From positions 6,921,016 through 6,985,015 of the forward strand of contig NC_133901.1 in assembly GCF_964199755.1 (NCBI RefSeq): a DNA stretch of 64,000 bases, given 5' to 3'. The notes under the pieces were generated by a model. It was given only the letters and a program-made list of their open reading frames with translations, was not told the origin of the DNA and did not search any database. A program made the translations under genes and the position numbers. Of the stretch, positions 53,332-64,000 are shown one piece after another (position 1 is the stretch's first letter; the number at the start of each line of letters is the position of its first letter). Source of the DNA: Larus michahellis. Taxonomy: Eukaryota > Chordata > Aves > Charadriiformes > Laridae.

Positions 53332-54702
53332 AGGCAGTGGATTTTGATCCAGTAATGCTGTCAAACACATTTTGATATTTCCACATTTTGATGCACGAAT
53401 GGCCAAAGAAAAAAAATTTTTTTTTCAAGCAATCTTGTAATTCCATTCTCAGCTGAAAGAACGGATAATAAATATTGGCAATTTGGCTCTGCTAAGACCT
53501 ACCATTTGCATCTTGAAGAACAGCAGTTATTAATTTACAGACATAATTGAGTGATTTATATTCATGATTATGGTTCAAACCATCATGACACTTGTTCCTT
53601 CTATATCAAATGCTTTCTCAGTTTCTGCTTTTTGTTTTCACTAGCTATGAAAAAAAGAACGAGAGGTTTTGGGTTTTTTTAGAAGCTTTGTTATGACGTT
53701 TTTCTCTAATTTCAGGTCTTAAAAACTGAATCATCACAAGCACCTGAGAAACATGTACTGCACTAACTACCGCAAGGCATTCAGCAATGATTGCTATATT
53801 TTAGAAATTCACAACAAGTAATTTCCTCATTTGCACTAAGAGCTGGAAAATTTCTTCTTTTTATACAGTATATGTTCAGTTGGAATGCTTATCTTTATAA
53901 TCACTATCACGGCTTATATTGGACTCTAACTTGACCTAATAAAAATTCATAAATAACACTGGGATTCAATTTTAGACTGTGTTCATTACCTCTGCCGTGT
54001 TGGCTCAAAAGTGTTATTTCTATGAGGATAAAGGTCCATAGTTTAGACACCTATTTGTCTACAAAAAGATGCAGTTTATAAAAAGTCTAATTACATTTCT
54101 TTTAGAAGAACTGCACATACTTTGAAAATGAACTTATGACAATGAAATTATTCAATTGATGTTATTTCTGTATCTTTTTAGTAAACAAAATCAGAACATT
54201 TTGGCTGTCAATTGCTGTAAAATGAGAACTACTTTTGTCTGAGACCAAGCTCACAGTATCTAATCTTGAATTGTGGGGTCCTTTGGTAAAATGAGACAAC
54301 TTTTAATGAATTCAAATTCATTCTCTCTAGAGTCTCTTTGGGGCAAAAAATGTTTGCAATGAATTTGTGAGGCTTTCCCAGTTTTTTGTCTTGCTTGACC
54401 AGATTTGCATTAATCTCAGTTTGCTGTCTGAAGGTATGTATTTTTTATTCTTATTTTTATCTCCTTAAAATTGATTCAAAGTTGGGTTTTTTTTTCCTAA
54501 ACATAGGGATCTTCTGTGTCCTCTTTAGCAGCCTATAAAATGTTGCGAAGCTGAACAACAGTGTACCTTCACACTCAGATTTGGAGCTGCAACAAAAATT
54601 TCCCAGGGAGCTCTGGTAAGGCATGAGTGTAGAAATTTCCATTAAAAAAAATGCCTCACACTGTTTTTCTAACGCTCTATTCTGAAATCTGTTTATTGAA
54701 GC

Positions 54703-55032
54703 TTAAAAGAGGAAAAAGATGGCGATGGCATGGCAAGCATTTACTTTGTTGTAGCAATTAATGAACTTTCTGAAGGTGTTCTCTTCATAGTCCATCTCCT
54801 TACTGAGTTCACAGGCGCTGGTAGTACCCTGGTGGGTGGTGGTGCAGCAGACAAAGCTCTTCCGTGAACCACATTGCTCATTCCAGATGTTCCCTGCAGT
54901 TTTGGAGAGTGCCGAGGAACAGGTTAAGGTGTCTGCAGAACCTTCTTCGCATTGACTTCCACCAAACTCATCACACCTTAAGTTGCTTGGCAGTGTTCTG
55001 CAAAGGTATGAGGACTTTATCCGGGTTTCCAT
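54703..55032 (-). CDS. Unassigned Cys-rich ORF, possible last exon of a minus-strand gene
   Basis: I do not recognise this gene. A 109-codon minus-strand frame ends with TAA at 54703-54705; AATAAA follows five bases later (54692-54697). A good acceptor (cctcatacctttgcag) would begin an exon at 54997. The frame has about nine cysteines, and one stretch, LTCSSALSK then GNIWNEQCGSRKSFVC, resembles the C-terminal C...WND..C......FVC signature of C-type lectin-like domains. A hydrophobic FFLF end follows. The frame lies inside the 7.4 kb found only in copy B. Chance is a serious alternative because no upstream exon has been found. Confidence 0.25.
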   Translation of the reverse strand: METRIKSSYLCRTLPSNLRCDEFGGSQCEEGSADTLTCSSALSKTAGNIWNEQCGSRKSFVCCTTTHQGTTSACELSKEMDYEENTFRKFINCYNKVNACHAIAIFFLF

Positions 55033-56254
55033 TTACTCATGTGATAAAGAAAACAAGGTACAATCTATAAAAAATAAAGGGAAAGAGGTATCAACCTAAA
55101 TTTTCCAGGTAGTTTATAATTCAGTGTTGATCAAGACAGAGAAAACATGCAATTACTTCAGCTGAAAGATACTCTTTTCACTCTCTCTGTGGGCTGGGAT
55201 TGTTCTAATAGAGTTTCTAAAACCTGGTCTTTTTCAGTATGAAGAGGAGCTGAGCTTGTATTATTAGAAGGTTTTTTTTTCTTTCAGTTGAACACTGGAT
55301 CATGTCTTCTGTGATTTCAGTGTCAAAGGGAAGATTCTGGGAGTAGAAGTAACATCCATGTGATCTGCTTGTTATTTGGTGGTGGAATTTTATCAAGGGG
55401 TTCCCAGGAGCCCTCTAAGAGCTGTGCTGAATTTGAGCCGGTTTTCTGCTTGTGTGCATCTGCCTCATTATCTTGCCAACATGTCCTGAAATTCTTGTGA
55501 GAAAATTCATCACCAGTATAAACCGACTTACGGCAGCAGAGTTACAGCAGGAACTGATGGGTTTTCCTGCCAACAACCTATTCAATCGTATCACGTAGAA
55601 TCTGAGACTCTCACCAAAATGTTGATTTAACCCAATTATTTAACATTTGCCCAACTAGGATCTTTGTTTTGTCTCAGTAAAAGTAAGTTATTACTCAATG
55701 TACGCAGGGTCTGTAATGTTCAGATACATGCAGAAGTATTCCGATATAAACTGTAGTACAACTGTGCCCGTACTGCCTGGGCGGGACTTGTGCATGGTCC
55801 TCCTGTCCCCGCGCCTGGAAGAGGAGCCCAAGTGCGGGGGAGTTGTGGGGTGCTTCCTACCAGAGCAGGGTGACTGGGGACCAGCACCTCAGGTCACAGA
55901 CCACAAGGCATTTGTTCAGCAGGGCATAACAGCCGGAAACTTCAGGGCCTGTAAGGCTCCCTGGGATAACAATCCAATGACACCTTGGAGAGGCCGCTAA
56001 TCAAACCATAATTCACTTAATGTGACCTCGCAGTGACATATATGTTTCAATGAGGCCCTGCAATATTTTGTTCACACCAGAGTAATGCAAATCTGTTCAG
56101 ATATGAACTGTATAAATTGTTAAAGCAGAATCTTCTCACAGCTGTCGCTGAAGCTTTCCCATCTTTGCCTGGTTTTGTCTCAGGTTGTGTCTTGGTAAGA
56201 CCATTATCCTGCTTTCAAACAGTGCCTTTCATCTAAGGACTTCAGAAACATTCA

Positions 56255-56405
56255 CAGAACTATTTTAATCTTCATTACCGATACAGAAAAAGCATGAAGC
56301 AAGCAGAAGAGTGCATGAGGCCTGGCAGCTGACAGTCAGTTAACAAGTAGCTGACCTGGGAGTGGAGCGCAGACCTGTGGCTCTTTGCACTGAACCGTCA
56401 CTTGC
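56255..56405 (-). mobile_element. Possible MIR-like SINE fragment, reverse orientation
   Basis: Read on the + strand, 'accgatacagaaaaagcatg' then 'gctgacctgggagtggagcg' then 'cagacctgtggctctttgc' follows the reverse-complement MIR order (tttacagatgaggaaactg, agctagtaagtgg, cccaggtctg). Confidence 0.4.
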
Positions 56406-58204
56406 GCTTCAGCACACAGAAAGGTGATAAGGGCTGATATCTCCTTCTTCTGACAGAGCAAAGGCTGCATCTAGTGTTTCAAAGGAGGATACCTGCGTTG
56501 GCAGCTGCCTTGTCATATGCAGAAGGTAAATCAAGATAGTTTCTTTTTCCTAGGCTTGAGGGACTAGTCTTTGAGCACAGGATTCCCCATTGGTGCCTCT
56601 AAAAACTGCTCAGCTTTCTTCCTTCCTTGAATATGACCATAGCTGCTCTGAAGAGCTTCCTATTTGCTGACCTGTGATTGCTGAGTGGTTTCAGCCATGC
56701 AAACATCACATATGGTGAGTACAGGGGTGTGCTACCTCCTACGCAGTTGGATCTGTGGTAGATGTCCTTCCGTGATGGTTAATGATTATCTTCCTGACTG
56801 AAATGGTAATCTGCAAGCAGCTTCTTGCAGGAATTAAGGGTTGCAAACTGTAACTTAAAGCAAATGTTTGATAGCGAAAGAGTGAAAAAACAAATCTCGT
56901 GAAACTGCAGAAAAAGCGTAAGCCATTTAATTTTCCTAAAATGGCCCCTGCACTGAAAACTCAATTATTAGCACAACTGTCTGAATGAATACAACCAGGG
57001 ACCTAACTATGACCAGCTAACAAGTTTTTCAAATTGTATGGGATTTAATTAAAAATGGACCTGTTAAAAACTAAGAGATAAATGTCTCTTTTTAAATTAC
57101 TACATTGTCAACAGTACCTAATTTCCTAGCTTGTTTTTCTACACTATTCTCCACAGTCTAGCCTATACTCTTGGGCTTCTAGTAATTCTGCTTACCAGCT
57201 GTCAGAAACGAATCAGCTCTTAATTCCTGGAAACCAAAGCAGGACACAGCAGAGACCATGCTGTTCCAGCTCTTGATTGAATAGAGTTCTTGGTTGTCTT
57301 TATGGTCTCTCAGTGTCCCCGACTGAAGAGCTTTCCCCATTCCTGCTTCTTGGAGTTCAAAATCAAATCTTGACCTGAAAGCCCTGTTGTTGATATCCTT
57401 TGTAGTTTAACGAAAATATACTCAGCTAGGAAACCTGCTGGTTAACCCTCTTGTGAGACCTTTTTGTTCAGTGCTTTTATGCTCTCAAGTTGCATAGAAA
57501 ATGTTCACTAGGTGATTGATAATATAAGTTTGTAGCACTGTGAATTCAGGAAAGCACTTAAGCAAATGGTTATATTGATGGCAGGGTGATTGCAGACTTG
57601 TTTAAATGAAACACATGGCCATATGCTTTGCTGGACTGAGTACTTTCCTGGAACAGTTAAATGAAGATATAAACCTGGGAAAACAGATACACCTCATACA
57701 AAACTCCCAGGCCTCCCAAACCATTGATATCTTCATAATCCACGTGAAACCATTATTTCTCAGTGTGCACTCATAAAGCAGCATATTAGCAATATTGAGA
57801 GGGATGTCAGAATTACACTTCCAAAGCTTACTTGTAGACATGCAGACATGCATGCTGTTACAATGAAATGGAGAGGGTGAGACAGGTAAATAACAGGCTG
57901 CATTTCAAAAACAGAGTCATTGAGAGTAGTGGCGTTGATTTGGGTAAAGATGGATGGTTACAGGAGAGCTCCAGTGATCTATATCTGTGATTGATTTTCT
58001 TTCTTTTAAGTGCTGACTAAGGAAAAGAGAACCATTCCCTTTGTGCTCAGAGAGAACACATCTCATTCCTGCACTTCACAGTGGGAGGTGAGATATTCAG
58101 GAAACCGGATAGATTTGTGAACAGTTCAAAAAGTACAAGTGGCTCTTCTCAGCCATTTCTACATTACTGAAAAATAACTTGTAAACTCTATAATAGTAAG
58201 AATT

Positions 58205-59535
58205 GAAAGCTTTCCTTTGGAAAATAAAGATTTAATGTTAAGACTCTATCTATCTGTTGTGAGAAAAAGACAAGTCCCAGTTACATGCGAAGGTTTCATA
58301 TTAAGATTATGATAGAAGCATCTTCCCTATAGACTCTTTTCCATGTTAGTCTTTCATCTCTTTCTTCTGCTTTTGACATTTATTGTTAGTATACCATGAA
58401 ATCTGTTTATATTAATATTAAAATTAATATTTTATAGTTCATTCCTAAAAGGTTTTAATGGTCATAAATTCAATTATCTCTTGCAACTATTTTAATAGCT
58501 CTTTTCTTTATTTGGGAACAATTAAAACATAAATGATAGACAAAGAATGAAGGTTCCATGAAGCTTCTATTAAGAAAGACATGGGAAAAAAAAACCAAAC
58601 CCAAAAAACATTTAGTCATGCAAGGTGGATAAGCTATTGGCATTTTATTGCCATTTTTCTCTCTTTTGCAGAATCTTATGCATTATATTGAACCAAAATA
58701 TTATTAATTAACCAGCCATTCCTTGGATGCATTAATCACAGTAACTATGTTTAGTCCAAAGAATTTCTGCAATCTGCCTGTAATCGTGTATGTGCCTGCC
58801 ATTGGCAGATAAGTTAGCAAATAATGCAATAACTGATAACAGCAAAGGATAAAGCATTGGTTTCAATGTTGAGCTTTACAAGCAAGAGTAGCAGATGAAG
58901 GAAGCAGAGGGGATTTAAGGTATGTTATTCATTTTATTGTATCCAAGTTTCTGGAGACCTTTACCTCACTGCTGAGCACACAGCAATCAACAAAATTTAT
59001 ATTCATAAATTATAAAGCCTTATTTCCAAAATCTCTGGTCTTGGGGGAGACCATGTGAAGGAAAGAACTGAAATGCAACATTACAGTTGGAGTAGGGGAG
59101 GCAGGGTAGGGCTTGATGACAAGAACTTTAAGAAAATCATAGTTTTCAGAAAAATGAATGTTACATTTTAGGACTCCAGGTCAACATGTATTTAGGCAAT
59201 GTTAAAGGGAACTAAGGAGAGGAACTGCTGGAGTATCATTTCCACATTGTAAAGAATGGGCCTTCGAGTGTATGCTTTTCAATATACAGTGTAGTTGGAA
59301 ACTTTAAATACAATATTCCCTGGGGGAGTAACAATAATCATAATAACAAAAATAGCTACGAATTTTTATATTAATGGAGAAAATGTGAATAGCACTATAC
59401 TATCTATAAAAGTGTCTTTATTAATCACCATGCTGAAAAGCACTCAGGTGTCTAAATAACAGCTTTACTTTTCTGGGGACTGTTGATGGGCCAGTCTTGC
59501 TTTTACTCCTCATTCATTTCTGTTGCTGTGGGATT
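58205..59535 (+). repeat. Diverged paralogous segment, copy B, right
   Basis: Partner of 20720-21970 with several indels. It lacks the GC-rich plus CR1 stretch that copy A carries at 21011-21463 and instead holds about 250 unrelated bases (58521-58770). Confidence 0.75.
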
Positions 59536-60366
59536 ATACTTGGAAGAAATGGGAGGCAAGAATATACAATAGACATAAACTGTTATTTCACACAAACAAA
59601 AGCTTATTCTGAAGTATTTTCCGTTAATTTGGGTCATCACTACAGTGAATGTGTGTTGGTGTGCCAGTGCAATGCACGTGTATTCACACGCTTTCAGGCT
59701 TTAGTGAAAAAAAAAATGGTTTCTCTGTATTTAAGGCTGTTTTATAAGGTTAAATGTTCTTAACCAAATGTAAAATGCAGTAGCTGCTGCCAATGTGTAT
59801 CGATCTGGATGCTGGAGATTAGTTTTAATTAGTTTTATTGCTGGTGCGCAGTTCAACGTTAATGGTACGGTGTTGTTCTTCACACAGGGCTGAGCAGCTG
59901 GCTCTGCAGCTCACAGCCCCCTTGGCGCAGCACGCATTGCTCCACTGTGCCTCACAAAAAAAGCAATACTGGGAAAAACATGAGTTTTGCACAACATTTT
60001 AAGGCACTGACTCCACCTTAAGTAACTTACCCTGTTACTATGTCTTGCCTTTCTCACGTGTCGTGAGCATGCAATCGGAGCTCATTAGACGTTTTTTCAA
60101 ATATACTTTTAACAACTCAATATCCTCCTTATAAAACAGGATATAGTTTGTAATTCTTCCAAAGAAGGAAAGAAAACTTAAAAAAAATAGAAAAGAGGAT
60201 TCCGGATTTTTTCCATTTAAGGAATTTCAGTTATGTGTAAGAAACTCCATCATTAATCTCAGGAGAAAATTGTTCTTTGTCTATAAAGTGGTTTGCAAGG
60301 AACAAAACACATTTCTCAGTGATTGCCCACTAGTGTAATGATGCAGTAATCTGCGCTGCATGAGTT

Positions 60367-60559
60367 ATACTGAATTTGAGATTTATTGCACGTAGTTCTT
60401 AAGGAGTGTTTTATTTAAGCCACAGAATTAGGGGACATGGTTTAAAACTTGAATCCTTTATGAATTTTGCCAATTTGTTAATGTAGTTGAGTGAGTTACA
60501 AAGTTTTCAAAGCTGTTACTTCTGTTCTCCTTATACCAATGGTGTTTCTCTGGGTCTAG
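60367..60559 (+). promoter_or_regulatory. SI: Candidate promoter/5' region of downstream SI-like copy
   Basis: This is the paralogue of 23130-23321. The SIF1-like gatttattgcac is kept at 60380, but the TATA-like run reads TATGAATTTT at 60459 instead of TATAAATTTT, and the following site is TTGTTAATG instead of TTATTAATG, closer to an HNF1 half-site. As upstream, it may be intronic. Confidence 0.25.
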
Positions 60560-60683
60560 ATGGGCAAGAGGAAGTTCAGTGGGCTGGAAATCACCCTGAT
60601 CGTCATCTTCTGCCTGGTGGCGATCATATGCTGTATCCTCATTGGGCTTTTAGCATCAGGACAACCTGGAGTCAAAACGACAG
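60560..60683 (+). CDS. SI: Sucrase-isomaltase-like gene, first coding exon (membrane anchor)
   Basis: This exon starts the second, possibly functional, locus. It encodes 41 codons plus one base: a basic tail with RKFSGLE, then a type II signal anchor at residues 11-32, then GQPGVKTT. The ATG follows the acceptor immediately, which fits a non-coding first exon as in human SI. The donor is GTAAGC and the phase fits the P-domain exon at 62153. SI digests sucrose and starch-derived oligosaccharides at the enterocyte brush border, anchored by this segment with both GH31 lobes outside. The tail resembles human SI (KFSGLEISLIV) more than MGAM. MGAM-like identity remains possible because the gene is seen only at its start. 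Confidence 0.8.
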
Positions 60684-62152
60684 GTAAGCCCTTCCCATTG
60701 CTGCTGTAGGACCAGAGCAAAAGCCCTGAGTGGGAACTGCTCCTCTCTGCTTGATGAGACTATTGGAAATGCCACGGAGCTTCAGGAACTAAGCAATGGC
60801 AGCCTTTCCGTCATCCTTTCTGGTGGATTCAGACTTTTCAAGAACACGGACACTGAAGTGAAGAGAGAGGGAAAAGAAAACGTAAAAACCACAAGCATTC
60901 CTCTTTTGTCCTTTGCAAAGTCAATATTTTGACTGCTCTCAATGTTATTGTTATATTTTTCCTATTAACCAAAGGTGAACCATGGTCATTTCTTCATTCC
61001 TACAGATAGCATGAATAATGTTATCTATTTTAATGTAAGAAATAAATAACATGTCTAGGAACTTCTGACTATAAAAACCCCTTTTATTCTGTCCTCCAAA
61101 GACTGATTTTTAGTCTGTTTGTTTATTTTATATGATTTCAATACTTCTGAAGATAAAAAAAAAAGACAGCACTGAAAACAAGAAAAAGGATCAGGGAGAC
61201 TTTGTGGGAGCAGACACGCTGTGTGGAAAAAAATCCGTAAGCATAAAAACCTGTATTGGTAGATTAGAAATCACTTGTCTTACAGGGACGTGATATATAG
61301 CATGCTTCTTTACATACAGCTCCGTTCTGTGTGAGTCATTCCATTTACACATGGGGGTTTGAAGCAAAAAGCTTGGAGGTGAAAGTGGCAGTAAAATAAA
61401 AATAATGGCTAATACACAACAAACATCTTGGTGTTTTAGTAAAACTGCCCATACAGACTAATATCTGCATAATTTCTGCCTAGTTCAGTCTCAAGTACGA
61501 ATCTGCCTGAGCAAAAGGTACAAGTGCGTTTATTGCAGAAAATGCAGACGGGCGAGTCTGTGTATTTGTGTGCATCTCAGCCTGAGACAGGATTTCTGTA
61601 CTTCATACTTCTCATTCCAAACATATTCAGTGTTCCAAAATATATATAATGTAACTTAGCAAACAGCAGTCATGTACCCTTTGGTCAGCTGAAGTAGCCA
61701 AGAGGCCACCTTAAATTTGGTCTGAGAAACCTGGAATCTAATGGAGCAACTTAATGGAGTTTTAAGGTGCTTTTACCTGATGCTCTAATTCAAGGTGCTG
61801 TGGAAGAACGGTATTTCAGGGGAAGGAGCACCTGTGAGAGCAGCACCCTTTAAGAAAAAAGGAAGTCCTTCCAATTTTAATTTAGCATATATTTTCACAA
61901 GAAGCAATGCGTAGTGAGCTACAGGACTTACTGAAAACTGAGTTAATGCATGCCTTAAGAAACAAAGTCAAGGTCACCCATATGTTCAAAAACTTTAAAA
62001 AAAAATGTTAATCTGAAATAGTTGTGTGCAATTTTTCAAAGGTAAGATAAATGACACTAGCAATAGTTTACACTCATTTAAATCTGTATTAATAGTAAAG
62101 GTATAAATTTTTGAAATCCTGGTAATAACCCATTAATTTTTTTCCCTAACAG

Positions 62153-62226
62153 AATTTAAGCCAAAATGTCCAAACATATTAAAAGCAGAGAGAATTGACT
62201 GCATCCCGGATCAAGTGGCAACAAAG
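62153..62226 (+). CDS. SI: Sucrase-isomaltase-like gene, exon opening the trefoil P-type domain
   Basis: A 74-base exon follows TTCCCTAACAG and, with the split Glu, reads EFKPKCPNILKAERIDCIPDQ and ends ATK. This is the first half of the P-type trefoil that precedes the N-terminal GH31 lobe; human MGAM has ERINCIPDQPPTK with an exon border at the same place. Cysteines at protein positions 47 and 58 fit the first two trefoil cysteines. The donor (GTCTGA) is weak. The Ser/Thr-rich stalk between anchor and trefoil is only about 14 residues, shorter than in human SI. The exon with CxxRGCCW is not seen before 64000 and presumably lies beyond the window. Confidence 0.8.
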
Positions 62227-64000
62227 GTCTGAAAACTTTCTATAAGAAAAATCAGAAAACTGGCTTTATCTCATAAAGCCTCATGCTTAATTACAAAAAT
62301 GTAACTTGTCTCTACAGTATCAGTAGTTTTCTTAACATTTTCATTCCGTGATAGCCTGAACACTTTGCAAGGAATCTTAACTCCTGTATAAGCCATTTCA
62401 GCCCATTGAGAGAACACATGATTTTTCTAGCCATTGTAGCAGCTTGCTGCCAAAGGTTGAAGACCGCTGCCAAGTACTCCACCTCAGTTCGGTTTTGGGA
62501 TAGGTGGAAAGAAAATTAGTCAGACATCAAGCAGTTAAAAAAAGTCACTTTTTACTTTTAACAACTTTTCCTGAACAGTTTCTTTTTGTCTGATGGTCAA
62601 GTACTAGCATTTATAATAGTTCAGAAATAGCAGGTGAAGGTGCACTTTACCCAGATGCATGAGACTTTCATAACATGGGCACAGTTTCCTTTCAGAAGCA
62701 ATTTGAATCTCAATGTCTTCCTTTCCTGGTTGTGACGTCTCTTACCTGGGAGAATGCAAAGTGACTTTTTGGCTTGAGAATCTATTAGTTAAGATTCCCT
62801 TGAGAAGTATCATCTTAACTTTTCAGCGCTCTCACATTCAGAACATTTTTGTAGTGGTTGGTCTCAAAAGGTTATTCTTATTATTTTTATTATAATTTTT
62901 TTTTTTCATCTTTACGATGGATGTTCTCATTTTCTGATGGAAGCTGGTGGATGCCTGAGGTCTTTCTTTGGTTTGGGAGGGCAGCTTAGGAGAAAAAATA
63001 GTGAATATATTATGATGTGTGATGTTTATGTCATTCACAGAGGTATAAAAAATGATTAACCAGTTCTCTCAATCTCTGAGGAAATTTCTAGTCTAATTCC
63101 AGAAAAGACAGTTGTTAAAGCTTCTGTCATGCCATGAGTTTTGTTATGATATATAGTTCAATAAAGTCCTGTGGGCAAACAGGTTAGTAAAAGCTCAATT
63201 CACAGCCTGTTCTACTCTTTCGGTTCCTTTGCTCCCCCAGGAGCAAGCGCACCATGGTAGGAGCAGTCTGGCAGATGACTTTAATCTTTAATTACTACCT
63301 TTGAACCGGTCGCCCCACATTAAGTGCTGCACTCATTGTACGGTGAGGGAAATAGCTTTGCTCTGGTTGCGACTGTAAGCCTTATTATAAGTTTGCCCTT
63401 GCTTTTTACCATCACGGATTAGAAAAAATTAAAAATAATCAAATTCTAGATGCCAGCAGAGAAGTAGGGCCAGATGCAGATTTGGACATTGGGGTACCTG
63501 CTCTGGAATTAGAGGTAAAATAAGTGATTCCTGAATCTGTTCTTCCCTTAGTGAAGACCAGACAGAAGATTTCACAGGATTAGAAATAAGCATCACCTTT
63601 AACCTGTGCCCTGATAAAAGCTGTTAGGTGCATGCCAGAGTCCTACCCCAGTGTGTCCATTCATTCCCGTATAAATTTTCTCCTGGAAGCATTTTGGTTA
63701 TCCCTCTTTAGGCTATTCTAAAACAGCAACCAGCAGAGCTGTAAAACTACATGTACCTGCTTAGAATAACATAACTCTTCTGTAGTGGTTTCTATGAGTG
63801 GTTTTCAGAATAAACAGCAGCTGGGAAAATGATGATTTGCCTAAGCTTGTATAACAGGTTAGTGTCTCTCTTGATTTCTTTATTCACTGAAGATGTCCTA
63901 GATGAAGCCAGAAAATGAGTAGGATTGCAGAGGAAAGAAGTATGGGAACCAAATAGATACTAACTCTGAAACAGTTTATAAAATAGGAAATAGGCAGCTC
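62227..64000. other. Intron of downstream SI-like gene to window edge
   Basis: No CxxRGCCW trefoil exon seen. T-rich simple sequence near 62.88-62.91 kb. The next exon should lie beyond 64000. Confidence 0.5.

Larger units (their letters stand above)
50776..58204. other. About 7.4 kb present only in copy B
   Basis: Partner junction is near 20705-20720. It contains the (TTTTG)n repeat, the A-rich tract, a MIR-like fragment and the unassigned minus-strand ORF. No long terminal repeats or target-site duplication recognised at the edges. Confidence 0.6.
59649..61924 (+). repeat. Near-identical duplicated tract, copy B
   Basis: Partner of 22290-24687 in direct orientation, about 37.2 kb downstream. 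The anchor exon and its flanks read the same in both. The left border coincides with a sharp fall to clearly lower similarity further upstream. Confidence 0.9.

Overview
The window looks like vertebrate nuclear DNA. It is AT-rich, has small exons with GT/AG borders in long introns, and carries degenerate CR1-type LINE fragments with the octamer-like 3' end typical of sauropsids. I infer a bird, or possibly another sauropsid. Nothing in it is bacterial: no operons, no ribosome binding sites, no CRISPR array.

The only gene family I recognise with confidence is the intestinal brush-border glycoside hydrolase family 31 (GH31) alpha-glucosidase, sucrase-isomaltase / maltase-glucoamylase, on the + strand. 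Wording of the exons is closer to sucrase-isomaltase (SI). Two loci are present. (1) A broken copy spans about 23.3-42.9 kb. It keeps the membrane-anchor exon (23322-23445), two exons from the end of the N-terminal GH31 lobe (31398-31486, 35293-35342) and five exons from the second half of the C-terminal lobe (40411-42924). Both catalytic centres are missing, exon phases do not join across the gaps, and one C-lobe exon has an in-frame TAG. (2) A second copy starts at 60560 with the same membrane-anchor exon, followed by the start of the trefoil P-type domain (62153-62226). It runs off the right edge and may be intact.

Layout. 1-15.9 kb: no recognisable gene; microsatellites and old MIR-like SINE fragments. 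16.0 kb: a twin CCAAT plus TATA module that looks like a promoter or an LTR fragment. 18.35-24.69 kb and 45.9-61.92 kb: paralogous copies of one upstream/promoter/exon-2 segment. The copies are mosaic: two tracts are nearly identical (19.68-20.4 and 22.29-24.69 kb against 49.66-50.39 and 59.65-61.92 kb), while the rest is clearly diverged and interrupted by copy-specific insertions of about 0.4, 2.4 and 7.4 kb. 24.7-42.9 kb: the exon graveyard. 43-45.9 kb: a CR1 3' fragment and intergenic sequence. 50.8-58.2 kb: sequence found only in the second copy, with one unassigned minus-strand Cys-rich ORF that ends beside a polyadenylation signal.

How it works together (inference): a tandem duplication of an SI-like gene left the upstream copy decayed, but its promoter and anchor exon have been refreshed by recent copying or gene conversion. 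Because the two anchor exons are identical and end in the same phase, the upstream one could serve as an alternative first coding exon for the downstream gene. Identities quoted here are by-eye readings, not computed alignments.
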